DNA of 64,000 bases from Mesorhizobium sp. M4B.F.Ca.ET.203.01.1.1 (lineage in GTDB: Bacteria; Pseudomonadota; Alphaproteobacteria; Rhizobiales; Rhizobiaceae), in the NCBI RefSeq assembly GCF_004791025.1, contig NZ_SRUO01000003.1:372001-436000 (forward strand). The letters are read 5' to 3'. A model generated the notes under the pieces. The model saw nothing but the letters and a program-made list of their open reading frames with translations, was not told the origin of the DNA and ran no database searches. Below are positions 52,867 to 61,213 of this stretch, piece by piece; position 1 is the stretch's first letter; each line of letters opens with the position of its first letter. A program made the position numbers and the translations under genes.

Positions 52867-52895
52867 CTTGAACTTGTCCGCGCGGCGGACCATAT
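52867..52895 (+). promoter_or_regulatory. RpoH-type heat-shock promoter
   Basis: CTTGAA (52867-52872) and CCATAT (52890-52895) with 17 bases between. This is an almost ideal alphaproteobacterial sigma-32 (RpoH) promoter, placed to start the hsp20 message near 52902. Confidence 0.75.
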
Positions 52896-52906
52896 CAAGA
52901 CAATCG

Positions 52907-52955
52907 GGAAAAATGCCATCCGGGTTTTTCCAGTTTATGTCGCTCTCCAGAGGAC
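52907..52955 (+). promoter_or_regulatory. ROSE-type RNA thermometer in the hsp20 leader
   Basis: The leader has a first hairpin GGAAAAA/TTTTTCC (52907-52913 with 52925-52931). A second stem sequesters the ribosome site: GUC-G-CUC (52939-52945) pairs with GAGGAC (52950-52955), with a UCCA loop and one bulged G. The motif UCGCU opposite AGGA, with the bulged G, is the hallmark (UYGCU) of ROSE elements. Heating would free AGGA and allow translation. Confidence 0.75.
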
Positions 52956-52963
52956 ACTGTAAC

Positions 52964-53389
52964 ATGAGCCGAATGACGCCCTTTTCGAGCCCGCTTCTCC
53001 TGGGCTTCGACACCATGGAAAAGACGCTCGAGCGTCTGGCGAAGTCCGGTGACAGCTATCCTCCTTACAACATCGAGCGCCTCAGCGGCGCCGACGGCAT
53101 GGCCGAAAGGCTGCGCATCACGCTCGCCGTCGCCGGCTTCGCCGAAAGCGACCTCGATGTCACGACGGAGGAGAACCAGTTGATCGTGCGCGGCCGTCAG
53201 ACCGACGATACCGAGCGCGAATTCCTTCACCGCGGCATTGCCGCGCGCCAGTTCCAGCGCTGTTTCGTGCTGGCCGACGGCATGCGGGTGATCGCGGCGG
53301 AGCTGAAGAACGGCCTGTTGTCGATCGATCTCGATCGGCCGGAGGTCGAGCGGCTGGTACGGAAAATAAACATATCGGTGAAAGACTGA
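52964..53389 (+). CDS. small heat-shock protein Hsp20
   Basis: A 141-residue alpha-crystallin-type chaperone (IbpA-like). It begins MSRMTPFSSPLLLGFDTMEK, and its crystallin domain includes YNIERLSGADGMAERLRITLAVAGF and DLDVTTEENQLIVRGRQTD. Its C-terminal strand is LKNGLLSIDLDRPE. It binds unfolding proteins. The AGAGGA ribosome site is inside the ROSE-type hairpin. A DUF1150 gene follows in the same direction, as often in Rhizobiales. Confidence 0.94.
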   Translation: MSRMTPFSSPLLLGFDTMEKTLERLAKSGDSYPPYNIERLSGADGMAERLRITLAVAGFAESDLDVTTEENQLIVRGRQTDDTEREFLHRGIAARQFQRCFVLADGMRVIAAELKNGLLSIDLDRPEVERLVRKINISVKD

Positions 53390-53397
53390 TCTTTACC

Positions 53398-53499
53398 GCT
53401 GCATCGGCCGGAAAATCGGAATCGATTTTCCGAAAGCACGATGCAGCAGACTTGAAGTTAGAGCGTCCTTTGTGCGTCCAACTGGACGCACGGCGCTCT
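53398..53499. repeat. two tandem palindromic hairpins after hsp20
   Basis: The first palindrome has outer arms GCTGCATCG/CGATGCAGC (53398-53406 with 53439-53447) and inner arms GGAAAATCG/CGATTTTCC. The second has outer arms AGAGCG/CGCTCT (53460-53465 with 53494-53499) and inner arms GTGCGTCCA/TGGACGCAC. Both look like the small rhizobial intergenic palindromes. They may slow RNA decay or act as an attenuator between hsp20 and the DUF1150 gene. Confidence 0.65.
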
Positions 53500-53555
53500 A
53501 ATGGCTCTCATGCGGGGCGGCCTTGGACGGCGTCCTCGCGTCAAGGAGGCTTGAA

Positions 53556-53813
53556 ATGACCAGAACCGACGAAACCTCGACCATGACCAGCGGCGAATTC
53601 GCCCATCTCGGCGAAGGCTCGGTCGCCTATCTCCGGAAAGTCTCGAGCGACGATTTGCGCGGCCGCTTCCCCGGCCTCGACGAAATCGCGCCCGGCATGG
53701 AGCTGTGGGCGCTGTTTGCGGCCAATGGCCAGCCGATCCTGCTGTCCGACGCCCGCGACCGGGCGCTGGCTGGCGCGCTGGAGAACGACCTGACCACCGT
53801 CGCCATTCACTGA
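53556..53813 (+). CDS. DUF1150 family protein
   Basis: An 85-residue protein (MTRTDETSTMTSGEFAHLGE, then VAYLRKVSSDDLRGRFPGLDEIAPGMELWALFAANGQPI in part) characteristic of DUF1150. Function unknown, but it is found next to hsp20 in alphaproteobacteria. Good AAGGAGG ribosome site 6 bases before the ATG. Confidence 0.9.
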   Translation: MTRTDETSTMTSGEFAHLGEGSVAYLRKVSSDDLRGRFPGLDEIAPGMELWALFAANGQPILLSDARDRALAGALENDLTTVAIH

Positions 53814-53888
53814 CGGCGGTCTGTCAGGGTCCAAATGGAAAGGGTCGCTTTTGGCGGCCCTCCGAAGGTTTTAATCCCGAAAAGAGCT

Positions 53889-54353
53889 TCAGGCCGCGTG
53901 CGAGGCCTGCGTGTCCGACAACAGCGCGTGGATCGCCACCGCATCGCGCGTACCCCTGATCTTGGCCACGGTGTCGGCGTCGCGCAGCACGCGCGCGATG
54001 CGCGACAACGCCTTGAGATGGTCGGCGCCAGCACCCTCCGGTGCAAGCAGCAGGAACACCAGGTCGACCGGCTGGTCGTCCAGCGCCTCGAAATCGACCG
54101 GCGTTTCCAGCCGGGCGAAGACGCCGGCGATCCGCTTCACCCCGGCGAGCTTGCCATGCGGAATGGCGATGCCGTTGCCGACTCCGGTCGAACCCAGCCG
54201 CTCGCGCTGCAGGATGGTGTCGAACACCTCCCGCTCCGGAATGCCCGAAATCGCCGCCGCCCTCTCAGACAGCAATTGCAGCAGCTGTTTCTTGGAGTTC
54301 GCCTTCAACGCCGGCATGATCGCCGGAACGTTGATCAGATCGCTAAGATCCAT
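53889..54353 (-). CDS. ptsN: nitrogen-regulatory phosphotransferase protein EIIA-Ntr
   Basis: A 154-residue EIIA-type domain. The phospho-accepting His66 lies in GIAIPHGKLAG; other motifs are MDLSDLINVPAIMPALKA and VDLVFLLLAPEGAGADHLKALS. It belongs to the nitrogen PTS that, among other things, controls potassium uptake systems including Kdp in some bacteria, a connection of interest since kdp lies in the same window. It follows hpf and rpoN in the usual order. Confidence 0.96.
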   Translation of the reverse strand: MDLSDLINVPAIMPALKANSKKQLLQLLSERAAAISGIPEREVFDTILQRERLGSTGVGNGIAIPHGKLAGVKRIAGVFARLETPVDFEALDDQPVDLVFLLLAPEGAGADHLKALSRIARVLRDADTVAKIRGTRDAVAIHALLSDTQASHAA

Positions 54354-54414
54354 GCCTGAAAAATCCCTTGTTCGCCCGCCGCAGCCAGTCCTCGCCCCCT
54401 CGCGCGGCTGGCTG

Positions 54415-54999
54415 CTATCCCTGTGCGACTTTGGTCGTGGACGGGTCGATCCAGCCGATGTTCCCATCCGGCCGGCGGTAGACGATGTTGAGATGCTCGT
54501 TCCCGGCGTTGCGGAACACGAAGACCGGGCTGTCCTTGGTGTCGAGTTCGATGACGGCGGACGCCACCGACATGGTGCGCAGCGTCATGGTCGACTCGGC
54601 GACGACCGCCGGAGCGAAATTCTCCGGAATCTCCTCGTCGTCGTCGGCGAGAGGCGCCATCACCGTATAGGCGATGTCGGTTGGCTCGCCATTGCCGTTG
54701 CCGGAGTTGTGCGATTTCAGGCGGCGCTTGTAGCGCCGCAGGCGGGTTTCGAGGCGATCAGCCGCCGCCTCGAAGGCAAGCGTGGGGTCCTGTGCGTCGC
54801 CCGTCGCCTGCAATGAGGCGCCGGAATCGAGCCGGATCATGCAGTCGGCCGAAAAGCGCGACCCCGATTTGATGACCGTGACATGCCCTGAAAAACCGCG
54901 ATCGAAATATTTCCCGATCGCCTCGCCGACACGGTCGTTGATGCGCGTACGGAACGCATCGCCGATGTCCATGTGTTTTCCCGAAATGCGCAGTTTCAT
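54415..54999 (-). CDS. hpf: ribosome hibernation factor, long HPF
   Basis: A 194-residue protein. The N-terminal HPF/RaiA domain (MKLRISGKHMDIGDAFRTRI to RLRRYKRRLK, about 1-95) is followed by an acidic linker. A C-terminal dimerisation domain is also present (SPVFVFRNAGNEHLNIVYRR), making it the long form that pairs 70S ribosomes to 100S. It lies between ptsN and rpoN in the usual alphaproteobacterial order. Confidence 0.94.
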   Translation of the reverse strand: MKLRISGKHMDIGDAFRTRINDRVGEAIGKYFDRGFSGHVTVIKSGSRFSADCMIRLDSGASLQATGDAQDPTLAFEAAADRLETRLRRYKRRLKSHNSGNGNGEPTDIAYTVMAPLADDDEEIPENFAPAVVAESTMTLRTMSVASAVIELDTKDSPVFVFRNAGNEHLNIVYRRPDGNIGWIDPSTTKVAQG

Positions 55000-55184
55000 C
55001 TGAAAACTGACCTTCCCTACTCAGGCTTCAAACTGTCCCGAGTTTATACTCGTGGTCCGCGCGCACAAGCTTTGCGGCGGCGCTCGCGCCGATTTTAAAT
55101 CCGAACTTTCCGGTTGATCACAAGTTGCCTTCTGGCCGTCGCGAGGCCTTCGCTGTGACGGACCCATCCGCTTGCGGGTTTCAG

Positions 55185-55205
55185 GCCCGCCTCATGCGGG
55201 CGGGC
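55185..55205 (-). terminator. hairpin downstream of rpoN
   Basis: GCCCGCC (55185-55191) pairs with GGCGGGC (55199-55205) over a 7-base loop, about 80 bases after the rpoN stop on the minus strand. No T-run, so it is a weak terminator candidate. The rest of the gap before hpf (55000-55283) has no gene. Confidence 0.4.
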
Positions 55206-55283
55206 TTCTAGACACTTCATTGCGGCTTGTCAATGAAGCTCGAAAACTGTGGAAATCCGCGCCGCGGCCGTTTGACGGTGCGG

Positions 55284-56813
55284 TCAGCGCCCGGCGCTGG
55301 CGATAGCGCGCTTTTCACGCCGCCGCTGCACCGAGGAGGGAATATTCATGCCTTCCCGGTATTTGGCGACTGTACGGCGGGCGATGTCGACGCCGCTTTC
55401 CCGCAGCATGTCGACGATGGCGTCGTCGGAGAGCACGTCGACAGGCTTTTCCTCATCGATCAATTGCTTGATGCGGTCGCGCACCGCTTCCGAGGAATGC
55501 GCCTCGCCGCCGCCCGCCGAGGCGATGGAAGCGGTGAAGAAATAGCGCAGTTCGAACACGCCGCGCGGCGTCAGCATGTATTTGTTGGCCGTGACCCGGC
55601 TCACCGTCGATTCGTGCATGCCGATGGCATCGGCCACCGTACGCAGATTGAGCGGCTTGAGGTGGCGCACGCCATGGACCAGGAAGGCGTCCTGCTGGCG
55701 AACGATCTCCGAAGCGACCTTGAGGATGGTCTTGGCCCGCTGGTCGAGGCTGCGCGTCAGCCAGTTGGCGCTCTGCAGGCACTCGGCCAGGAAGTCCTTC
55801 TCCGCCTGGTCCTTCGCGTGGCCCGAAACCCTGGCGAAATAGACATTGTCGACCAGGACGCGCGGCAGCGTCTCGGCATTGAGCTCGACTGCCCAGCTGC
55901 CGTCGTTGGCGGCACGCACCTCGACATCGGCGACGATGGCGTCGCTGGCGCCGCCCGAAAACGCCATTCCGGGCCGCGGATCGAGGGCCCGGATCTCGGC
56001 CAGCATGTCGAGCAGATCCTCCTCGTCGACCCCGCAGATCCGCTTCAGCGTCTGGAAATCGCGCCGCGCCAGCAGCTCGAGGTTGGCGACCAGCGCCCGC
56101 ATCGCCGGATCGAGCCGGTCGCGCACGGCAAGCTGCAGCGACAGGCATTCGGCGAGGTCGCGGGCAAACAGGCCGGCGGGTTCGAACGTCTGGCAGATCA
56201 CCAGCACCTTGGCCACCGCCGCTTCGCTGGCGCCGAGGCGAGCCGCGATCTCGGCCATGTCGGCGCGCAGATAGCCGGCTTCATCGAGGCCATCGGCAAG
56301 CTCCCCGGCAATCAGCCGCGCCGCCGGGTCGGCGAAGGCGAGCGCGATCTGCTCGCCGACATGTTCGCGCAGCGTGATCGCGCTGGCGGCCATGTCGCCG
56401 ACATCGAAACCTTCGGGCGAGGACGCGCCCATGCCGCTGCCGGAAGCCGATTTCCATTGCGCGCTGAGATCCGGACCGAGCCGCTCGCTGGTGCCGGGAT
56501 CGTCGGGAAAGAGATTCTCCAGCGAGGAATCGAGCTTGTCCGAGATCGCTTCGGCGCTCCATTCGGTCTCGGCTTCGAACCAGTCGCCGTCGGCGGCGGT
56601 TTCCGGCGCGGCATCGCTCTTCTGCGCCAGGTCGCTCGCCGCGTCGTCCTGCGGCTCGGCGCGCTCCAGCAGCGGGTTGCGCTCGATCTCGTCATCAATG
56701 AAGCGCTCGAGCTCGACATGGGTGAGCTGCAGCAGCCGGATCGACTGCATCAGTTGCGGCGTCATCACCAGCGACTGGGACTGCCGTAGCTGTAATTTCG
56801 CCGCCAGCGCCAT
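55284..56813 (-). CDS. rpoN: RNA polymerase sigma-54 factor
   Basis: A 509-residue sigma-54. Region I begins with a Gln/Leu-rich MALAAKLQLRQSQSLVMTPQ. Region II is acidic. The core-binding region and the C-terminal DNA-binding part contain the helix-turn-helix (HESTVSRVTANKYM) and the RpoN box ARRTVAKYRE. It directs nitrogen-regulated and other enhancer-dependent promoters. The unit continues downstream to hpf and ptsN. Confidence 0.97.
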   Translation of the reverse strand: MALAAKLQLRQSQSLVMTPQLMQSIRLLQLTHVELERFIDDEIERNPLLERAEPQDDAASDLAQKSDAAPETAADGDWFEAETEWSAEAISDKLDSSLENLFPDDPGTSERLGPDLSAQWKSASGSGMGASSPEGFDVGDMAASAITLREHVGEQIALAFADPAARLIAGELADGLDEAGYLRADMAEIAARLGASEAAVAKVLVICQTFEPAGLFARDLAECLSLQLAVRDRLDPAMRALVANLELLARRDFQTLKRICGVDEEDLLDMLAEIRALDPRPGMAFSGGASDAIVADVEVRAANDGSWAVELNAETLPRVLVDNVYFARVSGHAKDQAEKDFLAECLQSANWLTRSLDQRAKTILKVASEIVRQQDAFLVHGVRHLKPLNLRTVADAIGMHESTVSRVTANKYMLTPRGVFELRYFFTASIASAGGGEAHSSEAVRDRIKQLIDEEKPVDVLSDDAIVDMLRESGVDIARRTVAKYREGMNIPSSVQRRREKRAIASAGR

Positions 56814-57009
56814 GGTTGGTTTTCAAACGCCTCTACGCACAGGACATGCCGGAACGAGTTTTTCCGACCGGGACAAACAAACTGGCCCGGCTTTTGCTTG
56901 TCAAGGGAAACGGTAGCAAAACGCGCTTACCGGAGCGTTATTTCAGGCAAAAATCGGACAAGAATCCCAAAAATCGCCGAAAAATTGCGTCGGGAGCTGG
57001 ATTTCCTGT

Positions 57010-57828
57010 TTAGAGGGTAAAACCCTCGCCGAGATAAAGCCGCCGCACATCGGCATTGGCGACGATCTCGTCGGCGCGGCCATGCGTCAGCACCTGGCCG
57101 GCGTGGATGATGTAGGCGCGGTCGATCAGGCCGAGCGTCTCGCGCACATTGTGATCGGTGATCAGCACGCCGATGCCGCGCGCGGTCAGGTGCCGCACCA
57201 GCTGCTGGATATCGGCCACCGCGATCGGGTCGATGCCGGCGAAAGGCTCGTCGAGCAGCATATAGGCCGGGCGCGTGGCGAGCGCGCGCGCGATCTCGAG
57301 ACGCCGCCTCTCGCCACCGGACAGCGACAGCGAGGGCGCCTTGCGCAGATGGCTGATGTGGAATTCCTCGAGCAGCTCGTCGAGGCTGCGCTCGCGTGCC
57401 TTGCGGCTCTTCTCGACCACTTCGAGCACGGCGCGGATGTTCTGCTCGACGCTCAAGCCCCGGAAGATCGAGGCCTCCTGCGGCAGGTAGCCGATGCCGA
57501 GCCGGGCGCGGCGGTACATCGGCATCGAGGTGACGTCGAAGCCGTCGATCTCGATCGTGCCTTCGTCCACCGGCACCAGGCCGGTCACCATATAGAAACA
57601 GGTCGTCTTGCCGGCGCCGTTGGGGCCGAGCAGCCCGACCGCCTCGCCGGCGCGCACGCCAAGCGTCACGCCGCTGACGACCTTGCGGCCCTTGTAGCTC
57701 TTGGTCAGGCCCTTGGCGATCAAGGTGCCCTTGAACTTGGCGGAATCGGCGGAAACCGTAGCCGGCGCCGCTGGTTTGCCGGCGGCCCGCCCCGGAAGGC
57801 GAGCCAGCAGCGACGATACGCCGGCCAT
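57010..57828 (-). CDS. lptB: lipopolysaccharide export ATPase LptB
   Basis: A 272-residue ABC ATPase that powers LPS transport to the outer membrane. Walker A GPNGAGKT (68-75), signature LSGGERRRLEIARAL and Walker B MLLDEPFAGIDP are present. An N-terminal extension of about 30 residues (MAGVSSLLARLPGRAAGKPA) precedes the usual start, as often in rhizobia. The ATG overlaps the lptA stop by one base, so translation is coupled. rpoN lies 196 bases downstream. Confidence 0.97.
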   Translation of the reverse strand: MAGVSSLLARLPGRAAGKPAAPATVSADSAKFKGTLIAKGLTKSYKGRKVVSGVTLGVRAGEAVGLLGPNGAGKTTCFYMVTGLVPVDEGTIEIDGFDVTSMPMYRRARLGIGYLPQEASIFRGLSVEQNIRAVLEVVEKSRKARERSLDELLEEFHISHLRKAPSLSLSGGERRRLEIARALATRPAYMLLDEPFAGIDPIAVADIQQLVRHLTARGIGVLITDHNVRETLGLIDRAYIIHAGQVLTHGRADEIVANADVRRLYLGEGFTL

Positions 57829-58412
57829 TATTGCTTCGGCGCTCCCGACTTCGGCGGCGGGGTCATCGACATGATGACGCGCCCGCCACAGCCGTCGACC
57901 TGAGCGAGGCCGCTCTTCATCTGCACGGTGAGCTTGCAGCCCTTGAGCACGTTGGGCCCCTGCGACAGCACCACTTCCTTGCCGGAAAGCACGAGCACCT
58001 GGCTCTTCATGTCGAACGTGCCATTGTCGCCGGTGGCGATCTGGTCGTTCGACTTGATGTAGACCTTGTTGTCGACCACAAGGTGGTCGATGTTGGCCGA
58101 GCCGGTCATCGCCGACGCGCCGGCGGCGGCGCCCTTGGCGGCATTGGGATCCTTGACATAGTAGACCGTCATCTTGCCGGCCTTGAGCGTGGTCGGCCCT
58201 TGCGTCACGGTGACATTGCCGCTGAACACGGCGACGCTGTCGGCCTGGCGAACCTCGAGCTTGTCGCTCTCGATCTGGATCGGCTGATCGCCGGAAAGCT
58301 TGAGGCCCGAGACCTGGCTGGTCGTGCCGGACTGGGCAAGCGACGGCGACGCGCCGAGCAGCAGCAGCACCGAAGCCGCGCTCAAAAGCCGTGCCATACT
58401 ATTGCGACGCAT
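57828..58412 (-). CDS. lptA: LPS transport periplasmic protein LptA
   Basis: A 194-residue exported protein of the OstA/LptA type. It has a signal peptide (about residues 6-26, ARLLSAASVLLLLGASPSLA) and beta-jellyroll motifs PIQIESDKLEVRQADSVAVF and TTLKAGKMTVYYV. Two cysteines near the end (KGCKL, DGCGG) may pair. It bridges the periplasm between LptC and LptD. MRRNSM is chosen over a later ATG because GGAG lies 6 bases upstream. It overlaps lptC by 14 bases. Confidence 0.93.
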   Translation of the reverse strand: MRRNSMARLLSAASVLLLLGASPSLAQSGTTSQVSGLKLSGDQPIQIESDKLEVRQADSVAVFSGNVTVTQGPTTLKAGKMTVYYVKDPNAAKGAAAGASAMTGSANIDHLVVDNKVYIKSNDQIATGDNGTFDMKSQVLVLSGKEVVLSQGPNVLKGCKLTVQMKSGLAQVDGCGGRVIMSMTPPPKSGAPKQ

Positions 58413-59112
58413 TCGATTCTCCGCCCTGTTGCTCTGCCGCCTTCAAGCTGGCGGGATCGATGTTGACGCGCACCTTGCTCTCGAAGACCAGGACCTTGCC
58501 GTTGTCCTGGACCGCCATCGAATCCGCCGTGATCCGCGAGCCGCCTCGGCTGACATCGACCGGATCATCCGTCTTCATAGTGCCTTTGCCCATGTCGAGG
58601 AAGACCGATTTGAGCTTGGCCTCGATGCCGTCGGTCGTCGTCACCGTAATGTCGCTGGTCAGGCTCATCGTGTTGCCGTCGCGGTTGTAGACGCCGCGCG
58701 TGGCGTTGACGGTCGCCACATTGTCCGATGTCAACGGCAATTTGGCGTTGATCCCTTCAAGATCGATGATCCCTTGCTTGCCGACGTCCTGGATGGCGCG
58801 CAGCGCCGTCAGCGAATAGGGCAGCTTTTGCTTGGTGAAGCCGTTGAGCTTGGGGTTGGCCATCACCAGCTTGCCGTCGGCAAAGGCGCTGCCTTCGGCC
58901 TGCACCGAGATCGACACCGGGGCGGCAAGATAGGAATAGACCGGAAAGGCGATGGCGATGCCAGCCGCAAGCAGCGGCACAGCGAATTTCAGCACGCGCA
59001 CCCGGCGCGAATGCCGCTGCGCGCGGTCGAACGCATCACCGCGCGTGCCGGCTGGCGCCGCTGGCGCCAAAGCCGTCTCGGCATTGGTCGTTTCGTTCGA
59101 TCGCGCTAGCAT
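58399..59112 (-). CDS. lptC: LPS export protein LptC
   Basis: A 237-residue bitopic protein with a single N-terminal span (about residues 41-64, RVLKFAVPLLAAGIAIAFPV) and a periplasmic beta-jellyroll with strands such as GKGTMKTDDPVDVSRGGSRI. Its role is to receive LPS from LptB2FG and pass it to LptA. The arginine-rich stretch RAQRHSRRVRV precedes the span. It heads the lptC-lptA-lptB unit. Confidence 0.9.
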   Translation of the reverse strand: MLARSNETTNAETALAPAAPAGTRGDAFDRAQRHSRRVRVLKFAVPLLAAGIAIAFPVYSYLAAPVSISVQAEGSAFADGKLVMANPKLNGFTKQKLPYSLTALRAIQDVGKQGIIDLEGINAKLPLTSDNVATVNATRGVYNRDGNTMSLTSDITVTTTDGIEAKLKSVFLDMGKGTMKTDDPVDVSRGGSRITADSMAVQDNGKVLVFESKVRVNIDPASLKAAEQQGGESNASQ

Positions 59113-59412
59113 GACTAAATTCTAATAAACCCTTGCCCCGCCAAATCACCGCCTATAGGTGGGATGTCGGCCCCCGTAAGCAAGCACAAGCGGAGGAAAA
59201 CCGCAAAAATGTGACGGCTGCCGTTGTACAAACGGAAGTGAAGTCGACGCAATTTCCGCACTTCATAGCAGATACGGACGAGCGGCGTTAATTTTTCATG
59301 AAGCACCGCCTCGCGTCGCGCGGACGCTTTGACGCAACCCCGCCAGGAAACGGTAGCCGGGCGCGGACGCTTGCTTTAAAAGCAACTCTTCCCACCGACC
59401 GAGAGGCTGACC
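59113..59412. other. divergent promoter region of lptC and sppA, no gene seen
   Basis: A 300-base gap between divergently read genes. It must contain both promoters, yet I see no strong consensus elements, long repeat or RNA gene. A short hairpin (GCGGAGGAAAACCGC region near 59190) is present but weak. Confidence 0.4.
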
Positions 59413-60369
59413 ATGGCAATGAGAGCCGATGACCTGATCGACCGCCGCCGTTTGCGCCGCAAGGTGACGTTCTGGCGTGTTGCCGCGCTCATCGTCGCGG
59501 CCATCGCGCTGATCGCCCTGTCGACCTGGGTCTATCGCGACGACTTCAGCGGCTCGGCCGTCGACCATATCGCCAAGGTCCGGATCGAAGGCACCATCAC
59601 CGAGGATGAGGAGCTCATCAAGCGGCTGGAGACCATCCGCGAATCCCCGAGGGTGAAGGGCGTCATCCTGTCGATCGACTCGCCCGGCGGCACCACGGTC
59701 GGAGGTGAATCGATCTTCGAGGAAGTGCGCAAGCTCGCCGGCGACAAGCCCGTCGTGGCGGAAGTCGGCACGCTCGCCGCGTCCGCCGGCTACATGATTG
59801 CGAGCGCCGCCGACCATATCGTCGCGCGCAAATCCTCGATCGTCGGCTCGATCGGCGTGCTTATCCAGTATCCGGACGTCAGCGGCCTGATGGACAAGCT
59901 CGGCATCAAGCTCGAGGAGGTGAAATCCTCGCCGCTGAAGGCCTCGCCCTCGCCCTTCAAGCCGACCAATGAGGACGAGCGCGCCATGGTCCGCAAGCTC
60001 ATCCTCGACAGCTATGACTGGTTCGTCGGCATCGTCGCCGACCGCCGCAAGATGACCCACGAGCAGGCGCTGGCGCTTGCCGACGGCTCGATCTTCACCG
60101 GCAGGCAGGCGCTCGCCAACCATCTGATCGACGCCGTCGGCGGCGAGACCGAGGCGATCGGCTGGCTGGCGACCAAGGGCGTCGACGCCAAGCTCAAGGT
60201 TGTGGAGTGGAAGGACACCGAACGGCACGGCGGCTTCCTGTTCTCAAAGACAATGGCGAAAACCATCGCTGGCGCGCTCGGCCTGCCCGACGCCGGCGGC
60301 GACGTCATTCACGAAATTGGAGCGGACCGCTTGTTTCTTGACGGTCTCGTTTCGGTCTGGCACCCTTGA
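59413..60369 (+). CDS. sppA: signal peptide peptidase SppA
   Basis: A 318-residue serine protease. One N-terminal span (about 21-40) follows a basic MAMRADDLIDRRRLRRK. The Ser-Lys dyad is Ser124 (LAASAGYMIAS) and Lys176 (KSSPLKASPSPF). Its length is that of the short (36K-type) SppA, which degrades leftover signal peptides in the membrane. The gene directly precedes ihfB in the same direction, 80 bases apart. Confidence 0.94.
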   Translation: MAMRADDLIDRRRLRRKVTFWRVAALIVAAIALIALSTWVYRDDFSGSAVDHIAKVRIEGTITEDEELIKRLETIRESPRVKGVILSIDSPGGTTVGGESIFEEVRKLAGDKPVVAEVGTLAASAGYMIASAADHIVARKSSIVGSIGVLIQYPDVSGLMDKLGIKLEEVKSSPLKASPSPFKPTNEDERAMVRKLILDSYDWFVGIVADRRKMTHEQALALADGSIFTGRQALANHLIDAVGGETEAIGWLATKGVDAKLKVVEWKDTERHGGFLFSKTMAKTIAGALGLPDAGGDVIHEIGADRLFLDGLVSVWHP

Positions 60370-60449
60370 CGAGCCGTTTGGGACGAGCGAAAAAGCAAAT
60401 AAAATCATCCTCATAATTTGACTGAAGTGCTTTCAGGGGAGCCGTTCTC

Positions 60450-60734
60450 ATGATCAAATCCGAGCTTGTGCAAATTATTGCCACACGCAATCCGCATCTT
60501 TTCCTGCGCGACGTCGAAAACATCGTCGGCGCCATCTTCGACGAGATCACCGACGCCCTTGCCGAAGGCAATCGGGTCGAGCTGCGCGGTTTCGGCGCCT
60601 TTTCGGTGAAAAACCGTCCCGCCCGCACCGGCCGCAACCCGCGCACCGGCGAATCCGTCGAGGTCGAGGAGAAGTGGGTGCCGTTCTTCAAGACCGGCAA
60701 GGAATTGCGCGAAAGGCTTAACGGCGGCAAATAG
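60450..60734 (+). CDS. ihfB: integration host factor subunit beta
   Basis: A 94-residue DNA-bending protein of the HU/IHF family. It opens [20 protein letters not shown], then [22 protein letters not shown], the arm that intercalates through the NP. It works as a dimer with IHF-alpha. IHF commonly assists tyrosine integrases and sigma-54 promoters, both of which occur in this window. Confidence 0.96.
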   Translation: MIKSELVQIIATRNPHLFLRDVENIVGAIFDEITDALAEGNRVELRGFGAFSVKNRPARTGRNPRTGESVEVEEKWVPFFKTGKELRERLNGGK

Positions 60735-60787
60735 GCGCGAATTCGTGCGCCGGCCTTCCGACAGGCCTGCTTTCGACAGGAAATCAG

Positions 60788-61120
60788 ATGTTTAACCGCT
60801 TCATGCTCGTCGTTGTCTTCGTGCCGCTGGCCATCATCCTGATCGCGCTGGCCGTCGCCAACCGCGAGCCGGTCGCCTTCACGCTCGACCCGTTCAATCC
60901 CGGCAATCCGGCGCTGACGCTGAAGCTGCCGCTTTTCATCTTCCTGTTCCTGGCTCTCGCCGTCGGCATGATCGTCGGCAGCGTGGCGACCTGGGTCAAG
61001 CAGGGCCGTTATCGCAAGCTGGCGCGCCAGCGCGGCGTCGAGGCCGAGAACCTGCGCCAGGCGGTCAGCCGCGCGCCGCAGGCGCCGCAGGGCCCGGCCC
61101 TGCCGAAGCCGACGGCCTGA
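60788..61120 (+). CDS. LapA-domain (DUF1049) membrane protein
   Basis: A 110-residue protein with two spans (about 5-23 and 45-68) and a polar, glutamine-rich cytoplasmic tail. The first span (FMLVVVFVPLAIILIALAVA) and the NREPVAFTLDPFNP loop fit LapA/DUF1049, which assists LPS assembly in enterobacteria. It follows ihfB after 53 bases, a pairing seen in many proteobacteria. Confidence 0.9.
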   Translation: MFNRFMLVVVFVPLAIILIALAVANREPVAFTLDPFNPGNPALTLKLPLFIFLFLALAVGMIVGSVATWVKQGRYRKLARQRGVEAENLRQAVSRAPQAPQGPALPKPTA

Positions 61121-61213
61121 AGCATTGCAACGCCGCGTGACCCTTCAGGGCGCGCGCCAGGGATGCCGCAAGAGTTTCCGTTTCGCGGGCGCCCTCACTG
61201 CACGGAGTCTTTC

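Noticed and set aside
55227-56789. Long plus-strand frame opposite rpoN
   Set aside because: Antisense shadow; rpoN is complete with RpoN box on the other strand.
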